Shown here in pieces: positions 1 through 5,340 of a DNA stretch of 16,118 bases. The DNA is from Candidatus Rokuibacteriota bacterium (GTDB lineage Bacteria > Methylomirabilota > Methylomirabilia > Rokubacteriales > CSP1-6): positions 1 to 16,118 of the forward strand of contig QHRS01000071.1 of assembly GCA_003221435.1 (NCBI GenBank), given 5' to 3'. The number at the start of each line of letters is the position of its first letter. Within the stretch, counting starts at the first letter, position 1. The notes under the pieces were generated by a model that was not told the origin of the DNA, ran no database searches, and worked only from the letters and a program-made list of their open reading frames with translations. Both the position numbers and the translations under genes were made by a program.

Positions 1-133
1 CTGGATCGCCACCGCGTCATCGCTTCCGGCCCCAACCGGACACGAGGCTCCCACGGGCGCGGGGAACAGCGACATGACGTCCGGGAGGGAATTTAAGGCA
101 CCATGCTGAGTCCATCGTGAGGAGGGTGGGGAG

Positions 134-849
134 ATGCTGCGACTGAGTACCTTTTCGATTGCGGCACGCTGCGAGCGCACCGGGATGTTCGGTGTCGCGG
201 TCTCGACTGCCGTGCCAGGTGTGGGCAGCCTCTGTCCGTTCGCGAAAGCCGACGTCGGCGCGGTCGCAACCCAATCCTGGGTCAACCCTTACCTGGGGAT
301 CGACAGACTCAGACTCCTGGCTCAGGGGCAGAGCGCCAAGGCTTCCCTGGATCGGCTGCTGTCCGAGGACCCGGGCCGGGATGTCCGACAGGTCGGGCTC
401 GTGGACCGCCATGGGGAGAGCGCCGCCTGGTCGGGTCCGCAGTGGGGGCAAATTTCGCCGTGCAAGGAAACATGCTGGTCGGTGAAGAGACCATACGAGC
501 GATGGCGGAGGCCTTCCGCCGCGCTGAGGGCCGGGACCTGCCCGAGCGGCTCGTGGTGGCGTTGGAGTCCGGCCAGGCGGCCGGCGGCGACAAGCGCGGC
601 AAGCAATCGGCCGCCCTGCTGGTCGTGCACAAGGAGGAGTATCCGTACTGCGAGCTGCGCGTGGATGAGCACCGCTATCCTGTCGCCGAACTGCGCCGGG
701 TTTTTGAAGTCGCGCGCCATCAACTTCTGCCATTCGTCCAGGGGCTGCCCAGCCGACAGAACCCTCTCGGCGGCATCGGCCAGGCCGTACAGGACCTGCT
801 CCTGACGCCTCCTCCGTACCGGCCGGGAGGCGGAGGGAGCGCGCCGTGA
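134..849 (+). pseudogene. DUF1028 (Ntn-hydrolase-like) protein, frameshifted
   Basis: Two adjacent frames together make one DUF1028 protein. Frame one from ATG 134 (GAGGAGGG just upstream as ribosome binding site) gives the family's N-terminal half: STFSIAAR near residue 5, VGAVATQSWVNP at 41-52, LLSEDPGRDVRQVGLVD at 75-91 and SAAWSGP to about 102. The second half (NFAVQGNMLVGEE, then MAEAFRRAEG) continues in another frame from about 445 to the stop at 847-849. From memory of the family, a short conserved stretch (a Cys-x-x-Trp-x-Gly-like segment) should lie between the halves; it is absent. This points to a non-triplet deletion of roughly 30 bases near 435-445 rather than a simple one-base slip. 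The function of DUF1028 is poorly known; it has an Ntn-hydrolase-like fold. An assembly error is the main alternative. The gene lies at the 3' flank of the tRNA-Arg gene. Confidence 0.75.
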
Positions 850-887
850 GCAGCAGGAGGTGTCCGAACCGAGAGCGGCGACACGAG

Positions 888-964
888 TGGTACGCCCGGC
901 AGGGATCGAACCTGCGACCTTCGGATTCGAAGTCCGACGCTCTATCCAACTGAGCTACGGGCGC
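888..964 (-). tRNA. tRNA-Arg (anticodon TCG)
   Basis: On the minus strand the 77-nt gene folds as a full cloverleaf. The 7-bp acceptor stem GCGCCCG/CGGGCGT has a terminal G-T pair. The D arm is GCTC/GAGC, the anticodon stem TCGGA/TCCGA has loop CTTCGAA (anticodon TCG, reads CGA), and the T arm is GCAGG-TTCGATC-CCTGC. The discriminator is A and CCA is encoded. It lies 14 nt downstream of tRNA-His in the same orientation, so the two are probably one transcript. Confidence 0.97.
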
Positions 965-978
965 GTGAACCTTGAAAA

Positions 979-1056
979 TGGGGTGAGCGAAGGGAATCGA
1001 ACCCTCAACCCCTGGAGCCACAGTCCAGTGCTCTGACCAATTGAGCTACGCTCACC
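979..1056 (-). tRNA. tRNA-His (anticodon GTG)
   Basis: The acceptor stem is GTGAGCG/CGCTCAC. An extra 5' G (G-1, complement of 1056) faces discriminator C73, the identity signature of bacterial tRNA-His. The anticodon loop is CTGTGGC (anticodon GTG) on stem CTGGA/TCCAG, and the T arm is GAGGG-TTCGATT-CCCTT. CCA is encoded at 979-981. A small inverted repeat CCGCT/AGCGG (1055-1068) touches the 5' end. No clear promoter is visible in the 36 nt between this gene and the upstream SDR gene, so read-through from that gene is possible. Confidence 0.97.
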
Positions 1057-1092
1057 GCTTCGTAGCGGAACCAGGAAACCAGGAGCTTCATG

Positions 1093-1980
1093 CTAGCCTA
1101 GCTTCTCCTGAGGCGCAATTGTCGCGCGCATCGTCTCGAGTCCTTCGCGCGCCGATCTGAGCGGCGTCGTCAGCGTGCGGCGCGCGCGATCGACGTTGAG
1201 GCCGCCGCGCAGCGGCCGGGGCGCCCGCTGGCCGAGGCTCGCCGTCGAGACCGGCTCGAGCCGCGTGCCGTCCAGATCGAACACCTGAGCGGCCAGCCCC
1301 GCGAACCTGTAGCGGTCCAGCACGGACCGCCCCGCGATATGAAAGGTCCCGGTCGCCCCCAGTACCGCCAGCTCCACGCTCGCCGCCGCGAGATCACCGC
1401 TGTAGGTCGGGCTCGATACCTGATCGGCGGGAACCAGCATCCGTTCGCCCGCGCGACAGCACCGGATCACCTGGTACACGAAGTTCTTTTCCTGGCGCTC
1501 CGGCCCGTAGACGACGGTGGTCCGCACGACGAGACAGCGCGTGAGAGCATCGCGCACCGCCAGCTCCGCCTCCCACTTGGTGCGCCCGTAGACCGACAAC
1601 GGGTTCGGGCGATCGTCCTCGGCGTACGGGCCCGCCGTGCCATCAAAGACGTACTCGGAGGAGTAGAACACGAAGCCCGCGCCGATCCGGGCGGCCGCCC
1701 GCGCCGCCGCGCGAGGCCCGTCGCGGTTCAGGCGCTCGGCTTCCTCGGGGTGGCCCTCGCAGTAGTCGACGTGGGTGAGCGCGCCCGCGCAGAAGACCCA
1801 ATCGGGCGCGAGCCCGTCGATCAGCCGCTCCACCGCCGCCGCGTCGGCAAGATCGAGGGGCACGGTCCCCGGCGCCGCGACGCGGGCGTGGGTCCCGGTG
1901 ACGGAATGGCCGCGGCGGGCCAGTTCGCCGCAGAGCGCGCCGCCGACCTGACCCGATGCGCCGATCACCAGAGCCCGCAT
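1093..1980 (-). CDS. RmlD-like SDR-family sugar-nucleotide reductase
   Basis: This 295-residue protein is an extended/RmlD-type short-chain dehydrogenase acting in the cytoplasm on a nucleotide sugar or similar substrate. Seen: the NAD(P)-binding GxxGxxG at residues 7-13 (GASGQVG), a CAGALTHVDYCE segment at 64-75 matching the RmlD 'A-x-T-x-V-D-x-C-E' block, YSSEYVFDG at 106-114, the catalytic YxxxK at Tyr131/Lys135 (YGRTKWEAE), and the C-terminal substrate-side block RPLRGGLNVDRAR at 256-268. The length is normal for RmlD (about 290). ATG 1980 starts immediately before the Rossmann strand, as expected. It follows the minus-strand gene at 2017-2487 by 36 nt. No other rhamnose genes are present, so dTDP-rhamnose synthesis is not established; a MAT2B-like or other SDR role is equally possible. 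Confidence 0.85.
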   Translation of the reverse strand: MRALVIGASGQVGGALCGELARRGHSVTGTHARVAAPGTVPLDLADAAAVERLIDGLAPDWVFCAGALTHVDYCEGHPEEAERLNRDGPRAAARAAARIGAGFVFYSSEYVFDGTAGPYAEDDRPNPLSVYGRTKWEAELAVRDALTRCLVVRTTVVYGPERQEKNFVYQVIRCCRAGERMLVPADQVSSPTYSGDLAAASVELAVLGATGTFHIAGRSVLDRYRFAGLAAQVFDLDGTRLEPVSTASLGQRAPRPLRGGLNVDRARRTLTTPLRSAREGLETMRATIAPQEKLG

Positions 1981-2016
1981 CCGGGAATTCGCGTCGATCG
2001 GCGGCGGACGCCGCCG

Positions 2017-2487
2017 TTACTCCGGCAGCGCAATCTCCGCCTGGCGCTGCGGCACTTCCCGCTCGATCCGCATCCAGACGCCGAGCGGGCTGAACGACGC
2101 GTGGTTTTCCTCGGCGCAGGTCTGAAGCTTCGCGACCAGGCGCCGCCCCTGCTCGACCTGCCGGCGCGGGGCCTTGGCCTCGCGACGCAGGCCGTCGTCC
2201 TTGACGCTCTTCGCCTCGACCCACGCTTGCTCGAGGTGCGCGAGGAGAAGGACGACGTCGTTCACCCGGGCCTCCTGAAATTTCTTCCACTCCTCCGCCG
2301 TGGCGAAGGTCGGGCAGGGCGCGGCGAGCACGACACCCAGGCGGCCCGTGACGTTCAGGACCTCATGCAGGTGGTGATCGACGCGGACCCGCGCCTCGGG
2401 AACGGAGCGGGCCGCGGGTCCCGCCATCGCCGCCTGGGCGGCAACGGTCACGCACGCGAGGATCAGGCAGATCCGATGGGACTTCAC
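2017..2487 (-). CDS. Hypothetical exported protein
   Basis: No family recognised. GTG 2487 is chosen as start because it gives a classical signal peptide: K-S-H-R, then a hydrophobic run ICLILACVTVAAQA and an A-x-A cleavage site around residues 18-22. ATG 2508 in the same frame would add seven residues but would place the -10-like element inside the gene. The mature part (about 135 residues) is charged and mostly helical-looking, with two cysteines (in AAPCPTF and LQTCAEE) that could form a disulfide, and a central EEWKKFQEARVNDVVLLLAHLEQAWVE-type amphipathic segment split by short loops. It is probably a periplasmic or secreted helical protein. It lies upstream of the SDR gene on the same strand and is divergent from the exported protein at 2514. 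Confidence 0.6.
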   Translation of the reverse strand: MKSHRICLILACVTVAAQAAMAGPAARSVPEARVRVDHHLHEVLNVTGRLGVVLAAPCPTFATAEEWKKFQEARVNDVVLLLAHLEQAWVEAKSVKDDGLRREAKAPRRQVEQGRRLVAKLQTCAEENHASFSPLGVWMRIEREVPQRQAEIALPE

Positions 2488-2494
2488 CGCGCCT

Positions 2495-2505
2495 AGTATA
2501 ATACT
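2495..2505. promoter_or_regulatory. Symmetric -10 element, possible bidirectional promoter
   Basis: AGTATAATACT is palindromic apart from its central base. Read on the plus strand it holds the consensus -10 TATAAT (2497-2502), 11 nt before ATG 2514. Read on the minus strand it holds TATTAT (2498-2503), 10 nt before GTG 2487. No good -35 is visible about 17 nt away on either strand. It could fire both exported-protein genes with very short or no leaders. Confidence 0.45.
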
Positions 2506-2513
2506 CACGGCCG

Positions 2514-2867
2514 ATGAGACGGCTCGCCTCGATTACGCTGATCGCGGTCCTCGCGTGGTTCGTCGAGGCGGCGGCCCTCGGCGACTACTTCCGCGTCACG
2601 TACACCATCGACCGCAGCGGACCGAGAGAAATCCGCTTGATCGGACGCATCTTCAACACGACCTCGCGCGACGCGGTGAACGTGCAGCTTCGCGTGCAGG
2701 CGCTCGACGCCGCAGGCAACGTGCTGACCGAGCCACCGGCATTCGTCGACCGGCTCGTGCAGGCCCGGAGCGAGGGCTACTGGGAGGCGAGCCTGGGGCC
2801 CGATCCCCGCATCAGCGGATTCCGCGTCGTGGTCGTCGGGTACAAATTCCGCATCCAGGGCCCGTAG
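2514..2867 (+). CDS. Small exported hypothetical protein (FxLYD-like)
   Basis: A 117-residue protein with a clear signal peptide: R-R-L, then a hydrophobic stretch SITLIAVLAWFVEAAAL to about residue 22. The mature part of about 95 residues looks like an all-beta domain of the kind seen in FxLYD/DUF3426-type extracytoplasmic modules: IRLIGRIFNTTSRDAVNVQL at 39-58 (the 'xGxVxNxs' pattern), then VQALDAAGNVL and a final FRVVVVGYKF strand. That family match is from pattern memory and is tentative. The gene has its own -10 (2497-2502) and no Shine-Dalgarno, which suggests leaderless translation. It converges on the coiled-coil gene at 2894 with only 26 nt between the stops. Confidence 0.65.
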   Translation: MRRLASITLIAVLAWFVEAAALGDYFRVTYTIDRSGPREIRLIGRIFNTTSRDAVNVQLRVQALDAAGNVLTEPPAFVDRLVQARSEGYWEASLGPDPRISGFRVVVVGYKFRIQGP

Positions 2868-2893
2868 CGACCCGTCACGCCGCGAAAGACGTC

Positions 2894-3154
2894 CTACTCG
2901 GACTGCTCGCGCCGGCGCTTTTCGTCCTCCTCGATCGCCTTGACGCGGCCTTCGATCCGCCGAATCTCGAGACGAAGCTCGTTCACTCGGACCTGGTCGG
3001 CCGCGGTCTTCGGCTCGCGCTCGGACAACGTCTTCAGCTCGTCCTTGAGCGTGACGAGCCTCGCCCGCTCCGACTGGACGAACAACTCGGGCAGGCTCTG
3101 GGCCTGCGCGGGCCCGACGACCGCGAGCATGAGTAGAAACCCCCTGGCCAGCAT
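2894..3154 (-). CDS. Small exported coiled-coil protein
   Basis: An 86-residue protein with an N-terminal signal peptide (LARGFLLMLAVVGPAQAQ, cleavage after A-Q-A at about residue 18) and a mature part that is almost entirely a charged heptad-like helix, e.g. LKDELKTLSEREP, VNELRLEIRRIEGRVKAIEEDE, ending in K-R-R-R-E-Q-S-E. It is most likely a periplasmic coiled-coil protein; no family recognised. The start ATG 3154 is fixed by a strong GGAGGAG ribosome binding site 6-12 nt upstream on the minus strand. It is transcribed away from the sigma54 operon, from the shared intergenic region 3155-3495. Confidence 0.7.
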   Translation of the reverse strand: MLARGFLLMLAVVGPAQAQSLPELFVQSERARLVTLKDELKTLSEREPKTAADQVRVNELRLEIRRIEGRVKAIEEDEKRRREQSE

Positions 3155-3290
3155 GTGAGCTCCTCCGCCATCGGTAACGGATCCGTGGTCTCACGGTCAG
3201 GTCGGCGCGCCGTCGCCCACGCAGCGGCACTATAGCCCATCGGCGGGGGCCTCGATGGCGCCCTCCGAACCTCCCCTACGAGGGACCGCT

Positions 3291-3416
3291 GGCGCCGGCA
3301 AAGCCGGCGCTCGAACTTGGGTTCGGGCAGCTCCGCTTCGGCCTCGCGGTCGCGCGAGGCCGCCGGCGCGTTGCCCACTTTGCTGGGCACCCTGCAAGGA
3401 TCCCAGGACACCCTGC
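3291..3416. repeat. Cluster of inverted repeats plus a direct repeat upstream of the sigma54 promoter
   Basis: Within the gene-free stretch 3155-3495 there are four perfect inverted repeats: GCGCCGGC-AAA-GCCGGCGC (3292-3310), CGAAC-TTGG-GTTCG (3312-3325), GGCCTCGCG-GTCG-CGCGAGGCC (3340-3361) and TGCCCA-CTTTGC-TGGGCA (3372-3389). An 11-mer GGNCACCCTGC occurs twice in the same direction (3385-3395 and 3406-3416), exactly 21 bp apart, about two helical turns. The position 50-170 bp upstream of a sigma54 promoter suits enhancer-type activator sites. The first three could instead be a REP-like hairpin element. Confidence 0.5.
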
Positions 3417-3462
3417 GTCCCGGCGCACGCCGCAAATGCCCGTCACTGCGTCGCCGCGCCCC

Positions 3463-3478
3463 TGGCACGACCATTGCG
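3463..3478 (+). promoter_or_regulatory. Sigma54 (RpoN) -24/-12 promoter
   Basis: TGGCACG-ACCA-TTGCG matches the RpoN consensus TGGCACG-N4-TTGCW at every position but the last. The invariant GG (3464-3465) and GC (3476-3477) are separated by the canonical 10 nt. The expected start is near 3489, seven bases before the ATG of the response regulator gene. No enhancer-binding activator is encoded in the window. Confidence 0.75.
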
Positions 3479-3495
3479 TTTAGAGCCCTCGGGCC

Positions 3496-3882
3496 ATGAT
3501 CACGATCCTGATCGCCGACGACGAGCCGCACGTCGTCTCGCTCGTCCGCGCGACGCTCGAGGACGACCAGATTCGCGTCCTCGAGGCGGCGGACGGCGAG
3601 ACCGCGCTCGATCTAGCCGAGGCGGCGCAGCCGGACGTGATCCTCCTCGATGTCCACATGCCAGGCCTGGACGGCTTCGAGGCCTGCTATCGGCTCCGGA
3701 GCGATCGCCAGTTCGAGAAAACGAAAATCATCTTGCTGACGGCCGCGGCCCAGGCGGCGGACGAAGCTCGCGGGCTCGCTGCCGGCGCGGATCACTACCT
3801 CAGGAAACCGTTCTCTCCGATCCGGCTCCTCTCCCTCGTGCAATCGCTTGTGCCGGGGAGCGGCGCGTGGCTTCCCCGATAG
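3496..3882 (+). CDS. Stand-alone receiver-domain response regulator
   Basis: A 128-residue CheY-like receiver with no output domain. All active-site residues are present: acidic pair Asp8-Asp9 (IADDEP), phosphoacceptor Asp52 (ILLDVHMPGLDG), Thr82 (ILLTAA) and Lys104 in LRKPFSP. It takes phosphate from a histidine kinase, most likely the one encoded three genes downstream (5331-6773). Its last 16 nt overlap the start of the HD-GYP gene, so the two are translationally coupled and probably interact as products. Together they reconstitute the REC-HD-GYP order of RpfG-type proteins as two chains. Start ATG 3496 directly precedes the first beta strand and lies just after the sigma54 promoter. There is no strong Shine-Dalgarno (only CTCGGGCC). 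Confidence 0.93.
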   Translation: MITILIADDEPHVVSLVRATLEDDQIRVLEAADGETALDLAEAAQPDVILLDVHMPGLDGFEACYRLRSDRQFEKTKIILLTAAAQAADEARGLAAGADHYLRKPFSPIRLLSLVQSLVPGSGAWLPR

Positions 3883-4544
3883 GCGCCGGCGCGGATCTCG
3901 CGGTCGAGTACCGGCGCCTGCAGGCGTCGTATCAGCAATCGCTTGTCTACGCCCGCGAGGTCCGCCAGCTCTACAGTCGATTGCAGCGCGCCAGCCTCCA
4001 GGGCCTGCAAGGGCTGGCCAACGCGCTCGAGGCCAAAGACCCGTACACCCGTGGTCATTCCGAACGGGTCGGCCAGTGGGCGCGACAGACCGCGCAGGCG
4101 ATCGGCTGGAGCGAGTGCGATGCCGACGTCGTCGCCCAGGCGGGGTTGCTGCACGACATCGGCAAGATCGGCGTGCCCGAGCCCGTGCTCCGGAAGAACG
4201 GTCCGCTGACGGACGAGGAATGGCGGGTGATGAAGGGCCATCCAGTGATCGGTGCGCAGATCGTCGCGCCGTTCGACTTCTTCGCGGATGGCGCCGTGAT
4301 CATCCGCCATCATCACGAGCGCTGCGACGGGAGCGGCTACCCCGACGGGCTCAGGGGCGTCGCCATTCCGTTCGGCGCGCGCATTGTCGCGGTGGCCGAC
4401 GTCTATGACGCGCTCACATCCGACCGCCCCTACCGCAGGGCGCTGTCGTCCCGCGATGCAATCGTCGAGCTTCAGCGTCAGGCGGGGCACACCCTCGATG
4501 CCGACGTCGTCGAGGTCTTCCTTGCCGCTCGACGTTGCCTTTGA
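3867..4544 (+). CDS. HD-GYP domain c-di-GMP phosphodiesterase
   Basis: A 225-residue protein consisting of a short helical N-terminus (about 1-45, coiled-coil-like, YRRLQASYQQSL and VRQLYSRLQ) and one complete HD-GYP domain (about 46-225). Visible metal and catalytic motifs: His64 (TRGHSERV), HDIGKIGVPEP with His96-Asp97 and Lys100, His125 (MKGHPVIG), HHHERCDGSGYPDGL with His148-150 and the GYP signature 157-159, Asp178 (VADVYDALTSDRPYR) and DADVVE at 211-216. Such enzymes hydrolyse cyclic-di-GMP to pGpG or GMP. GTG 3867 is chosen because GGGGAG sits 6 nt upstream; the frame is open further up but lies over the receiver gene. It lacks the receiver that most HD-GYP regulators carry; the preceding gene supplies one. 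It overlaps the next gene by 23 nt. Confidence 0.9.
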   Translation: MASPIGAGADLAVEYRRLQASYQQSLVYAREVRQLYSRLQRASLQGLQGLANALEAKDPYTRGHSERVGQWARQTAQAIGWSECDADVVAQAGLLHDIGKIGVPEPVLRKNGPLTDEEWRVMKGHPVIGAQIVAPFDFFADGAVIIRHHHERCDGSGYPDGLRGVAIPFGARIVAVADVYDALTSDRPYRRALSSRDAIVELQRQAGHTLDADVVEVFLAARRCL

Positions 4545-5340
4545 TCCTGCGGCGCCTCCCCGGCAGCGTCCGCTCCCGGTCCCCGCCCTGCCGGTCGCGG
4601 CGCTTGCCGGGGCACTCGCCGTCGCGGTCGCCGCGGTCCGGCTCGGCTGGGTTGACCAACGCCTCGTGCACGTCGCTGGCGTTGCCGCGGCGCACGGCGC
4701 ACTGCTCACGATCGCGCTTGCGAGCGCCGACGCGGGATGGCGCCGCCACGGCGCGACCCTGACCGCGCTGCTTGTGACCGCCGCGCTGGCCGCGCGATGG
4801 CGCGCCTGGGGAGCGGTCCTCTATCTGGCGGTCCCGGTGGTGCTCGGCGGCATCGGTGCGCGGCACCCGAGCCTCGCGGCGGTCGGACTTGGTCCGCCGG
4901 CCGCGTGGCGGCCCGCGATCCTCGGTGCCGCGGCCGGCGTGCTTCTGGGCGGGCACCTTCTGCTATCCGCGAGCCGCACCTTCGGCTATGAAATGAGCTT
5001 CTCGCCTCTGGCGCGGTACCTCGGCGCCCTCGCCTATGATGTCGGCGCGAACATCCCCTCGGCCGAGTGCTTCTTCCGCGGCGTGCTGTTCAACCGCGCT
5101 CAACGACGATGGCCCTTCCTCGCGGCGGCGGCGCTCGCGACGGGTGCGAGCCTCGTTCGATATCTCGTCGATCCCGCGCTGCCACATGCGGTCGAGATCA
5201 TCGCGGGCGCCCTCTTCTACTTGACGCTGCTCAGCGCGGCAAACTGCTGGCTCTTCTGGCAGTCGGGGAGCGTGGTGCCGGGCGCCCTAGCGGGCCTCGG
5301 ATTCTTCGCCGCCTACCGCGCCCTCGACGGATGGCGATAG
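4522..5340 (+). CDS. CPBP-like polytopic membrane protein, degenerate catalytic motifs
   Basis: A hydrophobic protein of about 272 residues with some seven to eight membrane segments (starting at 20-40, 51-70, 78-91, 98-112, 132-150, 198-214, 224-245, 250-265). The block SAECFFRGVLFNRAQRRWPF (180-199) followed by the later WLFWQSGSVVPGALAGLGFF (243-262) matches the layout of CPBP/Rce1-type intramembrane proteases (EExxxR, then FxxxH, then HxxxN). Here the first Glu of EExxxR is Ala181, no FxxxH is seen after 200, and the last helix has Gly/Ala where HxxxN is expected. It is therefore probably a non-catalytic relative. The start is uncertain: TTG 4522 has GAGG 7 nt upstream and overlaps the HD-GYP end by 23 nt; no ATG or GTG occurs before the first helix. 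It sits between the phosphodiesterase and kinase genes, so a membrane sensory or scaffold role is inferred. Confidence 0.65.
   Translation: MPLDVAFDPAAPPRQRPLPVPALPVAALAGALAVAVAAVRLGWVDQRLVHVAGVAAAHGALLTIALASADAGWRRHGATLTALLVTAALAARWRAWGAVLYLAVPVVLGGIGARHPSLAAVGLGPPAAWRPAILGAAAGVLLGGHLLLSASRTFGYEMSFSPLARYLGALAYDVGANIPSAECFFRGVLFNRAQRRWPFLAAAALATGASLVRYLVDPALPHAVEIIAGALFYLTLLSAANCWLFWQSGSVVPGALAGLGFFAAYRALDGWR

Noticed and set aside
1..133. Possible 3' end of an upstream gene
   Set aside because: Two plus frames are open briefly to stops at about 94 and 107, but neither shows a recognisable motif.
134..849. Programmed frameshift in the DUF1028 gene
   Set aside because: No slippery sequence is visible, and conserved residues are missing at the junction, which points to a deletion.
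17..1021. Long minus-strand frame across tRNA-His, tRNA-Arg and the DUF1028 gene
   Set aside because: Its start is read from tRNA sequence (the known false peptide VAQLDRASDFESEGRRF) and the rest is the antisense of a recognisable gene.
1339..2496. Plus-strand frame of 385 codons
   Set aside because: It is antisense to the RmlD-like SDR and the exported protein, and is Arg/Ala/Pro/Gly-rich without a domain, as expected of shadows in high-GC DNA.
3255..3866. N-terminal extension of the HD-GYP frame
   Set aside because: The frame is open upstream but lies across the sigma54 promoter and the receiver gene in another frame, with Arg-rich noise. GTG 3867 has a ribosome binding site and is preferred.
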